From: Ruminococcus sp. UBA3800
GTDB lineage: Bacteria; Bacillota; Clostridia; Oscillospirales; Ruminococcaceae
Assembly (NCBI GenBank): GCA_002368715.1
Contig: DFEO01000139.1
Coordinates: 1-20,256 of the forward strand
DNA length: 20,256 nucleotides
Reading direction: 5' to 3'
A program made the position numbers and the translations under genes. The notes under the pieces were generated by a model. The model did no database searches. It was given only the letters and a program-made list of their open reading frames with translations, and was not told the origin of the DNA. This document shows positions 7,174 to 15,608 of the stretch, piece after piece (position 1 is the stretch's first letter; every line of letters begins with the position of its first letter).

Positions 7174-8295
7174 GTGCAGTTTCCGTCATTTCCGAATATA
7201 AATAAACACTATAAGTTCAAGAACATAGCAGCTGCACTTGCAGTGTGTCTGCTTCTTATAGTCTGGCTCACAGCCTCCTGCAGCAACAGGGTGCTCGAGC
7301 GAAACAAGCCCCAGAACAAGACGAACGTCGTTGCTTCTTCGGATAAGAAGACAGCAAAGAAAAAAAACGAACAAAAGCAAAAGAGAAGCTTCCGCTATGA
7401 AGAGGTGGACAACAGGCAGGTGTCAAAGGGCAGCCTTGTGCTTGTCAACAGCGACCACAAGCTTTCCACCACCGAGATAGAGTCCGATACGCTCTACTCC
7501 TATCTGTTCAGCGAGAGCGGCACTCAGATAATGTCAGCAAGCACCACCGAGCTCATTGCCGATGCCGATGCGCTCGAAGCGCTCCGGAAGATGATGACCG
7601 ACTACTATGCAAAGACCTCGGATAATTCTGTCATCGTATATTCGACCACCGAAAACCCCGACGGTTCGGCAACAGGCTTTACCGAGAGCCCCACAGGGCT
7701 GTGCTTCGATCTGCTGGGCTATGATGCCGCATCGGGCAGCTATCCTCCTTTCACGGGCGAGGGCTCATCCGCATGGGTGCCCGAAAACTGTGCAAAGTAT
7801 GGGATGATACTCAGATATCCTGATGACAAGGTCAAAAAAACGGGTCAGGAATACGCTTCCGGCCATTACAGATATGTCGGCGAGCCTCATTCCGAGATAA
7901 TGGCAGAAAAGTCTATGTGCCTTGAGGAGTACCTTGAGTTTATAAAGAAATACAGCTTTGAAAAGCCGCTGTCCTATACAACATATGACGGAAGATCCTA
8001 TGAGGTCTGGTATGTCAAGGAGGGCAAGGACAGAACGACAAAGCTGCCCATTCTCCAGAAGGCTGACGGCAAGGATTATGCTTATACCGTATCCGGGAAC
8101 AACTATGACGGGTTCATAGTTACTGTTTGTCTCAGTGAGGAGGCTCCCGAGGTAAAGACAGGCGAGGACAATGATGACAGCTCTTCGCTTGCGGACGGTG
8201 AGCAGGACGCACAGGACGGCACCGGGCAGGCACAGACAGATGATTACACTTATGACTACACCGAGGATTACACAGCGGAGGAACAGGTATGGTAA
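7174..8295 (+). CDS. VanY-like (peptidase M15B) lipoprotein, probably catalytically inactive
   Basis: Related to D-alanyl-D-alanine carboxypeptidases that trim peptidoglycan stem peptides. An N-terminal hydrophobic segment ends in LTASC, a plausible lipobox with lipidated C36, followed by a Lys-rich linker. The M15B core is recognisable: TGLCFD, YGMILRYPDDK, GHYRYVG and CLEEYL. However, the usual SEHQTG histidine ligand is serine (S172), and the usual EPWH motif is ASGH, so the catalytic Glu is A228. D179 and H231 remain. The C-terminal 45 residues are acidic and low in complexity (YDYTEDYT). GTG 7174 is chosen because GAAGGG (7159-7164) lies 9 nt upstream; ATG 7165 touches that site and ATG 7135 lies at the transcription start. 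It overlaps the esterase gene. It may bind rather than cut cell-wall peptides. Confidence 0.78.
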   Translation: MQFPSFPNINKHYKFKNIAAALAVCLLLIVWLTASCSNRVLERNKPQNKTNVVASSDKKTAKKKNEQKQKRSFRYEEVDNRQVSKGSLVLVNSDHKLSTTEIESDTLYSYLFSESGTQIMSASTTELIADADALEALRKMMTDYYAKTSDNSVIVYSTTENPDGSATGFTESPTGLCFDLLGYDAASGSYPPFTGEGSSAWVPENCAKYGMILRYPDDKVKKTGQEYASGHYRYVGEPHSEIMAEKSMCLEEYLEFIKKYSFEKPLSYTTYDGRSYEVWYVKEGKDRTTKLPILQKADGKDYAYTVSGNNYDGFIVTVCLSEEAPEVKTGEDNDDSSSLADGEQDAQDGTGQAQTDDYTYDYTEDYTAEEQVW

Positions 8296-9122
8296 ACGAG
8301 AGCGTCAGACTTGATGTGGATTATGAGAGCGCAGGTCTTTCTGCTGAGGGCTGTGCGCCGGCGCTGGATTGTCTTTACAACACCTTTTCCGAGGAGATAG
8401 GCCCAAAGAACAGAAGAGCAGTCATAATCTGCCCCGGCGGAGGATATGACTTTCTGTCAGACCGTGAGGCTGACCCTGTGGCTTTTCGCTTTCTTGCGGC
8501 AGGCTGTGCGGCCTTTGTGCTGAGATATTCCGTTTATAAGAAAAAATTCCCGACCGACCTGCTCGAATGTGCGGCGGCGGTGAAGTATGTAAGAGAAAAC
8601 GCAGAGCGCTTTGATGTTGACCCCGACAAGATATTTGTCTGCGGCTTTTCGGCAGGCGGACACCTTGCGGCGAGCATAGCGAATTTTTACGGCTCGGATA
8701 TCGTAACAAAGACGCTTGGCTGCACAGCAGCGCAAACAAAGGTCAATGGCTCGGTGCTGTGCTATCCGGTCATCACCTCCGACCCGAGGTTTACCCACGA
8801 GGGCTCGATACAGAACCTTATCGGCGAGGAGCAGAGCGAAGAGCTCCGGGCTCTTGTAAGCCTTGAGGACAGGGTGTCGGCCGACACTCCGCCGACCTTT
8901 ATCTGGCACTGTGCCGATGACGGCTGTGTGAGGGTCGAGAACAGCCTGCGCTATATGCTGGCTCTTTCCCAGAACAACATCCCCTACGAGGCTCACATCT
9001 ATGAATACGGCGGCCACGGTGCATCGCTGTGCGATGAAACGACCTCTACTAATGACTGGCATATCCAGCCCGTTGCGGCACACTGGGTGCAGGCAGCGAT
9101 AGACTGGGTGCTGAGACATTAG
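8289..9122 (+). CDS. Alpha/beta-hydrolase esterase (acetyl-esterase type)
   Basis: A 277-aa cytoplasmic hydrolase resembling small carbohydrate or xylan acetyl esterases. Oxyanion-hole motif CPGGGY, nucleophile S121 in GFSAGG, acid D210 or D211 in WHCADD, and base H243 in GGHGASL are all in the family order. No signal peptide is present. Its ATG lies inside the 3' end of the VanY-like gene (ATGGTAA overlap, 7 nt), with GGAGG at 8277-8281, so the two are translationally coupled. The coupling of an exported wall-binding-like protein with a cytosolic esterase is unexplained. The substrate is unknown; deacetylation of imported oligosaccharides is the most likely role, given the glycan-related neighbours. 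Confidence 0.88.
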   Translation: MVNESVRLDVDYESAGLSAEGCAPALDCLYNTFSEEIGPKNRRAVIICPGGGYDFLSDREADPVAFRFLAAGCAAFVLRYSVYKKKFPTDLLECAAAVKYVRENAERFDVDPDKIFVCGFSAGGHLAASIANFYGSDIVTKTLGCTAAQTKVNGSVLCYPVITSDPRFTHEGSIQNLIGEEQSEELRALVSLEDRVSADTPPTFIWHCADDGCVRVENSLRYMLALSQNNIPYEAHIYEYGGHGASLCDETTSTNDWHIQPVAAHWVQAAIDWVLRH

Positions 9123-9133
9123 TAAGCTTTGAT

Positions 9134-9163
9134 CCCCTGACAGGAAACTGTCGGGGGCTTTTT
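9134..9163 (+). terminator. Terminator after the esterase gene
   Basis: A 10-bp stem with one G-T pair, CCCCTGACAG (9134-9143) and CTGTCGGGGG (9148-9157), around a GAAA tetraloop, followed by C and five T. Confidence 0.93.
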
Positions 9164-9277
9164 ATGCTTTATGTATACAGGCATAAATGCAGCGAATAAT
9201 AATATGGTCATATGCTTTACACACCACACAGATCCCCGTTAGCAAACACTTTGATCTTTCCGTGCTGAAGGGACAGC

Positions 9278-9283
9278 TATAAT
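9278..9283 (+). promoter_or_regulatory. Probable -10 box of the ATPase gene
   Basis: TATAAT at 9278-9283 lies about 50 nt upstream of the ATG at 9334. No -35 box has normal spacing; the nearest candidate, TTGATC at 9251-9256, is 21 nt away, so the promoter may be weak or activator-dependent. Nothing else firm is seen in 9164-9333 beyond short inverted repeats. Confidence 0.45.
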
Positions 9284-9333
9284 GATTCACAGCGTAATGC
9301 CCTTTTGCATAGTATATGTCAGGAGGGATAGCT

Positions 9334-10407
9334 ATGCAAAAACATACCGAACACTATTTTCTCGGAACGAGGACAGCTCACGGCTTTGATAACCTTTTCT
9401 GGCAGGAGATGTCGCAAACAGGCTTTCAGGGCTATCTTCTGAAGGGCGGCCCGGGAACAGGAAAGTCCTCGCTTATGAAGCGGATAGGCGAGACATTTGA
9501 AAAAAGCGGCAGGGTGACATATTATCACTGTTCCTCGGACCCCGAGTCACTGGATGCGGTCGTACTCCGGGATAAGGGCGCATACATCTGTGATGCCACG
9601 GCTCCCCACGTTATGGAGTGCCGCTATCCGGGAGTTACGGAGCGGATCGTTGACCTCGGCCGCTTCTGGAATGAGGAGAAGCTTTCCGCTCACAAAGAAG
9701 CGATCGTATCTGCCGCTGACCGGAACGCTTCGCTCCAGCAGGCGGCAGGGAGGACACAGCTCTCACTTTCGCAAAGCTGCAGGGCGGTCTCGGACATCGC
9801 TGCCGGGTGCTGCGATGAAAAAAGGCTGAGAGCGTTTGCCGCCCGCCTTGCCGCAAGGCTTATGGGCGGTGTGCGCTTCGGTTCAAGCGGCAGCACCGTA
9901 AGGCGCCAGCTCACCGCTCTGACAGAGTACGGCTGTATGACCTATGAGAACACAGCCGAAACTCAGAGAGAGGTGATAGTTCTGTCGGACAGCTGCTTTT
10001 ATGCTTCGTCACTTCTTTGCGCCTTTCTGAAGGCCGAGGCCGTTTCACGGGGGCTCAGTGTTGTCGAATGCCCCTCGGCAGCCTTTGACAACGAGCGCAC
10101 CGAGCACCTGCTGATACCATCGCTCGGCATCGCAGTTCTCAGCGACACACCGCTGACTCTGCTTGCAAACGAGGACACCCGCATAGACCTTGACACCTTT
10201 TACGACGCAAGAAGGCTGGAGCAAAAGAGCGAGGTCATCTCACTTGAACACCGCCTGATAAACGACCTTTCCGAGCACCTGTATAAAACGATGTCGGCAG
10301 CAAAGGCCGTCCACGACGAGCTGGAGGAGCACTATATCGGCGCTATGGATTTTGAGGGCGTGAGCGGCGTGTTCACACAGCTGACAGAGAAGATAAACAA
10401 GGCCTGA
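9334..10407 (+). CDS. P-loop ATPase of the PRK06851 type, second P-loop degenerate
   Basis: A 357-aa protein of an uncharacterised two-domain P-loop family found in Firmicutes. The first domain carries Walker A GGPGTGKS (38-45, with K44), then HCSSDPESLDAVV, CDATAPHV and VDLGRFW, which are family signatures. The second domain begins near residue 212 (REVIVLSDSCFYASSLL). The position where relatives have a second Walker A motif reads LSDSCFYASS, with neither the glycines nor the lysine. The length is near normal, so this is point decay rather than truncation. ATG 9334 is chosen because AGGAGG (9321-9326) lies 7 nt upstream; an in-frame ATG at 9316 would place that site inside the gene. The cellular role is unknown. 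It is transcribed alone, between two terminators. Confidence 0.85.
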   Translation: MQKHTEHYFLGTRTAHGFDNLFWQEMSQTGFQGYLLKGGPGTGKSSLMKRIGETFEKSGRVTYYHCSSDPESLDAVVLRDKGAYICDATAPHVMECRYPGVTERIVDLGRFWNEEKLSAHKEAIVSAADRNASLQQAAGRTQLSLSQSCRAVSDIAAGCCDEKRLRAFAARLAARLMGGVRFGSSGSTVRRQLTALTEYGCMTYENTAETQREVIVLSDSCFYASSLLCAFLKAEAVSRGLSVVECPSAAFDNERTEHLLIPSLGIAVLSDTPLTLLANEDTRIDLDTFYDARRLEQKSEVISLEHRLINDLSEHLYKTMSAAKAVHDELEEHYIGAMDFEGVSGVFTQLTEKINKA

Positions 10408-10432
10408 AACAAAACCGCAATACCTCCGTCAG

Positions 10433-10466
10433 GACAGTCAGGAGAGCCGCCCCTGACTGTCTTTTT
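10433..10466 (+). terminator. Terminator after the ATPase gene
   Basis: A perfect 10-bp stem, GACAGTCAGG (10433-10442) and CCTGACTGTC (10452-10461), followed by five T. Confidence 0.93.
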
Positions 10467-10562
10467 GTAAGTCGGAGGGTCGGCTCTTTGCCTAAAATAC
10501 GTTGTTTTGTGGTTTGAATGTTGTACTTTTTAACAAAATCGGTAAAAATGGGTCGGCTGTCC

Positions 10563-10617
10563 TTTACTTTTGGGAGGATGTGTGTTATAATTTTACTTTG
10601 GTGGAATGTGTTATGAT
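10563..10617 (+). promoter_or_regulatory. Promoter of the surface-polymer operon, in an imperfect tandem repeat
   Basis: TTTACT (10563-10568) and TATAAT (10586-10591) with 17-nt spacing form the likely promoter. Immediately downstream a second unit repeats it: TTTACTTT (10592-10599), a GTGGAATGTGT block and TATGAT (10612-10617). Its spacing between boxes is only 14 nt, so the second copy may be a decayed promoter or a regulator site. The leader to the ATG at 10641 is short (about 40 nt from the first copy). Confidence 0.7.
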
Positions 10618-10640
10618 CTTTTTTTGAAAGGAAATGTGAT

Positions 10641-12092
10641 ATGCTGACTCCCGAGATCTCAGATGATTACAGGAGCGACCGCATCGACAGATGTGCGGCG
10701 TCCGAAAGCATAGATCTGATGCAGCTCCGTGAACGGGGAGTTTTCCTCGTGGGCAGCGAGAACTGTTTATATATAAGCGAGCTTGAGACCATCCTGACTC
10801 AGATCAGGGTCCCTGTCAATGAAGCGGCAATTACACAGCAAGAGGTGCTCATAGCCTTTGATATGAAGGATGCGCCTCTTGATGATGAGCAGAGAGCCGA
10901 GCTTGAGAGCTGTGCGGGCAGAAGACTGCTTGTCACGGACAAGCGTGATGATGTGAGGGTGATGAGCGCCATAATGCCTGTTCTTTATGCGCCCCGTGTC
11001 TATGGCGCAGGGCTGGACAACGGCGAGGATGCACACACCAACGAGAGCACGAACATCACCGACCTTTACGGTGCTGTGCTGTTTCTGGTGTCAAGAAAAA
11101 AACAGCTGCGCTTCTGCGTTTATTATACAGGTCACGGCGGCTGTACCGTCAAGGGCGCAAAGAGCGTGACCAGCGGCGGCTATGAGAGGATAATGTCTTA
11201 TGAGGACGGACGGGCTATGCTGGAGTTCTCGAAGGCTCATCCCGACAGGATGTTTTATTTTGGCGACAGCTATGACGGACAGCTAGAAAAGCTGCACGAA
11301 AGGCTTTTCGAGTGCCTTGATGAATTTGACCGCATTTGCCGTGAGAACGATATAAGCTATTTTCTGGGCGGCGGTTCGCTGCTGGGGGCTGTCAGGTATG
11401 CGGATATCATACCCTGGGATGACGACATCGACGTTATGATGACAAGGGAGGAATATGAAAAGTTCCTTTCGGTGGTTGGCACCACGATAAACAAGGAGCG
11501 CTTTTTCTTCCAGTCCTCCGAGACCGATCCCAGCTACCACAGCATTTTCACAAAGCTCAGGCTGGAGGGCACACTTTTTGCCACAGACTTTTCGAGCAGG
11601 TTTGCCCATATGCACCAGGGCGTGTTCATAGACATTTTCGTTCACGACAAGACCTCCGATATAAAGGCGATAAGAAAGCTCCACGTTTTTCTTACGCTGT
11701 TTGCAAGGTCGCTCGTGTTCAATAAATGGGCCCAAAGACCCATGCACTTCTACGGCAGGCTAAAACCGATCTGTAAGGCTGCCACATGGGTGATGAACAG
11801 GTGCAGTATGAAAACGCTCGAACGTTTTCAGCACAGGGTCGTGACCTTCTTCGATAAAAGAGACACACATTATCTCTATGACGGAACAGGCGAGCACCTC
11901 AGACACGGCGGCTTTCCTGCCGGATGGCTCTCGCAGACCGAGTTTATCAGGTTCGGCAAAAGGAGCTTTCCCGTTCCAAAGGATGCCGACAGGTATCTTT
12001 CCTATTCCTACGGCGAATATAAAAAGCCCGTCCCCGCAAGCCTTAGGCGGTCGGGTCATGATATAGTTGATTTTGACTTTGATATAAAGTAA
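10641..12092 (+). CDS. LicD-family phosphotransferase with a degenerate SDR-like N-terminal domain
   Basis: LicD proteins transfer a phosphorylated alcohol, classically phosphocholine, from a CDP donor to surface glycans; the related fukutin proteins transfer ribitol-phosphate. The LicD domain (about 215-480) has GGGSLLGAVR (243-252) and the metal-binding WDDDID (259-264). Residues 1-210 look like a shrunken extended SDR fold: LRERGVFLVGSENC aligns in position with KGKGVFVTGATG of the SDR at 16753, and APRVYGAGLDNG followed by TDLYGAVLFL matches the later part of epimerases. The glycine motif and the Tyr-x3-Lys are missing, so it is probably not an oxidoreductase. ATG 10641 follows AAAGGA (10627-10632). 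It is the first gene of a six-gene operon; the gap to the next gene is 15 nt. Donor and acceptor are unknown. Confidence 0.88.
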   Translation: MLTPEISDDYRSDRIDRCAASESIDLMQLRERGVFLVGSENCLYISELETILTQIRVPVNEAAITQQEVLIAFDMKDAPLDDEQRAELESCAGRRLLVTDKRDDVRVMSAIMPVLYAPRVYGAGLDNGEDAHTNESTNITDLYGAVLFLVSRKKQLRFCVYYTGHGGCTVKGAKSVTSGGYERIMSYEDGRAMLEFSKAHPDRMFYFGDSYDGQLEKLHERLFECLDEFDRICRENDISYFLGGGSLLGAVRYADIIPWDDDIDVMMTREEYEKFLSVVGTTINKERFFFQSSETDPSYHSIFTKLRLEGTLFATDFSSRFAHMHQGVFIDIFVHDKTSDIKAIRKLHVFLTLFARSLVFNKWAQRPMHFYGRLKPICKAATWVMNRCSMKTLERFQHRVVTFFDKRDTHYLYDGTGEHLRHGGFPAGWLSQTEFIRFGKRSFPVPKDADRYLSYSYGEYKKPVPASLRRSGHDIVDFDFDIK

Positions 12093-12107
12093 AGGTGAAT
12101 TTTCAAA

Positions 12108-14813
12108 ATGCTTGATATTATTCTTTTCGGCACCGATGCCGACGTGATGCGCAGTCAGATATCGTCGATCACTGCCGCAGAGAGCTTTGAAGACAAGGGT
12201 GTGCTCGTCCATGTTATGGATCACACGGGCTCATTCGGCGTCAAGGACGAATACTCAGGGGTCAGCGGTGCTGTCATTTATTATGACGTAAGCGAGCTCA
12301 ACGAGCCCGAGGCTTATAATTATGCACTGTCGCAGACAAGCGGCGATAACATTATGTTCATCACCGATGACGGTATCATCCCGCCTGATTCTCTCGACCA
12401 TGCAGTAAGGCATATAACCAGACATCCGATAGTTTCTCTCGATCCGTACACAAAGGATGAGAACGGTGTGTTCAAGTCTACGCTCACCTTCAAGATGACC
12501 TTTGACCGCAAGCACAGATACAGAGTGGATCTGAGGATGTTCCCGGAAAGGTTCCACACCTGTTTTTCGGCCTTCATCTTCAAAAGAGACCTTTTTGAAG
12601 GGCTTACCTTCGATGAGCGTATGCCTCTTGATTCCGACATCAAGATACTGATGAAGCTTCTTGATGAAAACGGGGGTTATCTTCTTTCCCAAAAGCCCTA
12701 TAACTGCGGCCACCCCAACGAGAGGGACTTCTTTAATTACCCTCTTCAGTTTGAAAAGGCATGGTATGAGGAGTCTATGGACTTCTTCCTTATAGATGCC
12801 GTAAAGCCGGATTCCTCTGTTTTTGTAAACCACTTCGTTCTCTATCAGCTGTGCTGCCGTTATGCGTGCAATATGAACGAGCGTGACAAGAGCATCCTCT
12901 CTCCCGATGAGGCTCAGCAGTTTTTTGACAAGACCGGAAGGGCGCTCAAAAACATCGACGATATAACTATCTCCAGCTGTCACCTGCTGACAGGCAAGGG
13001 GATAATCCCGAGGTTTTTTGTCCTGAACCTTTTAAGGCTCAAGCATGATAACTACGAGCTTATGCCGACGATCAGCGCTACCGCTGCCGAGATATCGGCT
13101 CACATAGACGACAGCCAGATATGGTCGCTGGGCTCCTCAAAGCTTGAATTCAAGGTGCTCTACTATGACGGAGCCAACCTTGTTATGGACGGCTTCTATC
13201 CCGGAAGCTATGTATTTAAAGAAGGCGATATAGAGATATTCGCCGTTCTCGACCAGAGCAGGGAATATCCTGTGGTGAGAACACATATCTATGCGCTCAA
13301 CAAGTTTTTCAATGTTTCCGCCAAAGGCAATTACACCTTCCGCTTTATGATACCCGAGGAGAGACTGAGAAGACACAGCACGTTCTCCTTCTGGCTCAGA
13401 TACAGAGGCAGGAACTATCCGCTTGCTGTGACGTTCATAAGAGCAGAAACAAAGCTGAGCACCGTTAAGAATTCCTATTGGATATGCGGCAAGTCGATCA
13501 TCCAGTATGACAGCGGTATGAGATGCTTTACTGTGGAGAAGCTTACCAGAGGCGCACACATAAAGCACGAGCTGAGCTTTATAAGGTCGATATCACGATC
13601 CACACACGGTATGTGGAAGATAAAAATGGTCGGCAACCGCCTGCTTTACTGGGCTTCAAAACCGTTCTTCCGCAAGAAGATATGGCTGACGATGGACAAG
13701 ATATTCAAAGCAGGCGACAACGGAGAATACTTCTACCGCTATGTGAAACAGAGAGCTCCCGAGGGAGTAAAGATATACTACGTTGTGGCCAAGGATTCTC
13801 CCGACTATGAGAGACTCAAGGCCGAGTATGACACCATACTCAAGTTCAACACCATCAAGCACAAGATGATCGCTCTTCATACCGACCTTATGCTTGCCAC
13901 CCATGTTGATACCATGAACTGCAACGGCTATTATGCTGCGACGCAGAAATATTTCAAGGACCTGTATAACGCAAGGGTCGTATGCCTTGCACACGGCCTG
14001 ACTATCCAGAAGATAGCTCAGTACCAGAACAGGACCTTCGACAATACCGTGCTTTATTTCTTTGCTTCTAAGTATGAGATAAAGAACGTCAGTCACGAGA
14101 TATATGACTACTATGACAAGTCGATGCTCTGCCTTACAGGCCACGCAAGATATGACGGCCTTGTTTCAAACGACAAGAAGATCATTCTTATAACCCCCAC
14201 CTGGAGAAGAGGCACAACGACAGGCAAGGCGAAGAAGGGTGCGACCTATGCCCACAGCTCCAGCTTCATCCACAGCGATTATTATAAGATATATAACGGT
14301 CTTATAAATGACGAGAGGCTGATAAGCACAGCCAAGGAGTACGGCTACCGGATAGTTTATCTGCTCCACCCTGCAATGAGCTCTCAGCTAGTGGACTTTG
14401 AAAAGAGCGACGGAGTCGATATCATCGCAGCTGCCGGAGATATGAGCTATGAGAAGATACTCACCGAGTCGAGCCTTATGGTCACCGATTATTCGGGAGT
14501 GCAGTTTGATTTTGCTTATATGAAAAAGCCGCTGGTCTACTATCACCCGGATGTCCTGCCGCCCCAGTATGAGGCAGGAGGGCTGGACTATGAAACGATG
14601 GGCTTCGGACCTATCTGCCGCAACCACGAGCAGATAGTCGCAGAGCTGTGCGAGTATATCAAAAACAGCTGTGTAATGAAGGATATGTATAAAGAGAGAG
14701 TAGATGACTTCTTCGAGTATTCCGACCACAACAACTGTGCAAGGATATATGAAAAGGTCATCGAATTCCAGGATAAGTTCGACAAGGTCAATAAGGACGA
14801 TTACAGCGAATAA
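12108..14813 (+). CDS. GT-A glycosyltransferase-like / CDP-glycerol glycerophosphotransferase fusion
   Basis: A 901-aa two-domain enzyme resembling teichoic-acid polymerases. Residues 1-230 are a GT2-like (GT-A) domain: NYALSQTSGDNIMFITDDG with D87-D88 as the likely nucleotide-sugar site. Residues 230-510 form an unassigned middle region. From about 515 the Glyphos_transf domain has CLAHGLTIQK with H629, TPTWRRG (T696-R700) and VTDYSGVQFDF (792-802), which are its standard catalytic and CDP-binding blocks. This domain normally moves glycerol- or ribitol-phosphate from a CDP donor to a membrane-linked acceptor at the inner face of the membrane. There is no signal peptide or clear membrane span. 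AAAGGTGA lies 10 nt before the ATG. The GT-A domain is divergent and could be inactive. Confidence 0.9.
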   Translation: MLDIILFGTDADVMRSQISSITAAESFEDKGVLVHVMDHTGSFGVKDEYSGVSGAVIYYDVSELNEPEAYNYALSQTSGDNIMFITDDGIIPPDSLDHAVRHITRHPIVSLDPYTKDENGVFKSTLTFKMTFDRKHRYRVDLRMFPERFHTCFSAFIFKRDLFEGLTFDERMPLDSDIKILMKLLDENGGYLLSQKPYNCGHPNERDFFNYPLQFEKAWYEESMDFFLIDAVKPDSSVFVNHFVLYQLCCRYACNMNERDKSILSPDEAQQFFDKTGRALKNIDDITISSCHLLTGKGIIPRFFVLNLLRLKHDNYELMPTISATAAEISAHIDDSQIWSLGSSKLEFKVLYYDGANLVMDGFYPGSYVFKEGDIEIFAVLDQSREYPVVRTHIYALNKFFNVSAKGNYTFRFMIPEERLRRHSTFSFWLRYRGRNYPLAVTFIRAETKLSTVKNSYWICGKSIIQYDSGMRCFTVEKLTRGAHIKHELSFIRSISRSTHGMWKIKMVGNRLLYWASKPFFRKKIWLTMDKIFKAGDNGEYFYRYVKQRAPEGVKIYYVVAKDSPDYERLKAEYDTILKFNTIKHKMIALHTDLMLATHVDTMNCNGYYAATQKYFKDLYNARVVCLAHGLTIQKIAQYQNRTFDNTVLYFFASKYEIKNVSHEIYDYYDKSMLCLTGHARYDGLVSNDKKIILITPTWRRGTTTGKAKKGATYAHSSSFIHSDYYKIYNGLINDERLISTAKEYGYRIVYLLHPAMSSQLVDFEKSDGVDIIAAAGDMSYEKILTESSLMVTDYSGVQFDFAYMKKPLVYYHPDVLPPQYEAGGLDYETMGFGPICRNHEQIVAELCEYIKNSCVMKDMYKERVDDFFEYSDHNNCARIYEKVIEFQDKFDKVNKDDYSE

Positions 14814-14846
14814 AAATGCTTGATTGAGAATAATGGAGGAATGAAA

Positions 14847-15599
14847 ATGAATATTGCAGTAATTTTCGCAGGCGGTGTCGGTGTGAGGATGGGAGCAGGC
14901 GTTCCCAAGCAGTTTCTTGAGATAAACGGCAAGCCTGTCATAATCCACACGCTCGAGCTTTTTGAAAATCACCGTGAGATAGATAAGATCTACATCTCTA
15001 TGCTTGAGGATTACATCCCCTATATGTGGAAGCTGGTGTCAAAGTTTATGATCTCGAAGGTCATAGATATAATCCCCGGCGGAGAAACAGGTCAGGATTC
15101 TATCTACAACGGCCTGAAAAGAGCACAGAAGGACAATGACGACGACAGCATAGTTCTTATCCACGACGGCGTTCGTCCCTGGGTGACCTATGACACCATT
15201 TCAAGAAACATCAAGGGCGCTAAGGAAAACGGCAACGCTATCACCTGCACGCCATGCTATGAGACTATCCTTATGAGCACCACAGGCAAAACGGTCGAGA
15301 CCGTTCCTTACAGAAAGGACACCTATGCGGCTCAGGCTCCGCAGAGCTTCCGTCTCGGCGAGATCATCGCAGATCACGAGATCGTCCGTGCAAGAGAGTC
15401 AAGATATGACAACCTTGTTGACTCCTGCACCCTTATCAAGAGCGTCGGCAAGGAAGCATACATGGTCGAGGGAAACCGTGGAAACATCAAGGTAACAACA
15501 CCTGAGGACGTTTATATGTACCGTGCTCTTATCCAGTTCAGAGAGAACGAGCAGGCCTTCGGCATAGGTTCTACACCTCATATCCCCGATCTCAAATAG
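14847..15599 (+). CDS. IspD/TarI-type cytidylyltransferase
   Basis: A 250-aa cytidylyltransferase that attaches CMP to a phosphorylated alcohol or sugar. The N-terminal CTP loop AVIFAGGVGVRMG (with R14) and PKQF (K21) are intact, as are IHDGVRP (105-111) and the TYAAQAPQSF block. The sequence fits the IspD/TarI superfamily, but the operon argues for a surface-polymer role (CDP-ribitol or another CDP-polyol) rather than the isoprenoid MEP pathway. ATG 14847 is chosen because GGAGG (14835-14839) lies 7 nt upstream; earlier in-frame starts at 14820 (TTG) and 14841 are too close to or upstream of that site. The gap to the preceding gene is 33 nt. A housekeeping IspD cannot be excluded without knowing whether the genome has another copy. 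Confidence 0.88.
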   Translation: MNIAVIFAGGVGVRMGAGVPKQFLEINGKPVIIHTLELFENHREIDKIYISMLEDYIPYMWKLVSKFMISKVIDIIPGGETGQDSIYNGLKRAQKDNDDDSIVLIHDGVRPWVTYDTISRNIKGAKENGNAITCTPCYETILMSTTGKTVETVPYRKDTYAAQAPQSFRLGEIIADHEIVRARESRYDNLVDSCTLIKSVGKEAYMVEGNRGNIKVTTPEDVYMYRALIQFRENEQAFGIGSTPHIPDLK

Positions 15600-15608
15600 G
15601 AGCGTTTT

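Noticed and set aside
9161..9213. Short inverted repeats TTTATGC/GCATAAA and ATATG/CATAT after the esterase terminator
   Set aside because: Only 5 to 7 bp in an AT-rich gap, not positioned against a clear promoter; expected by chance.
14847..15599. Housekeeping isoprenoid IspD
   Set aside because: Not excluded, but placed second: the gene sits between surface-polymer genes in one operon, and no other MEP-pathway gene is near.
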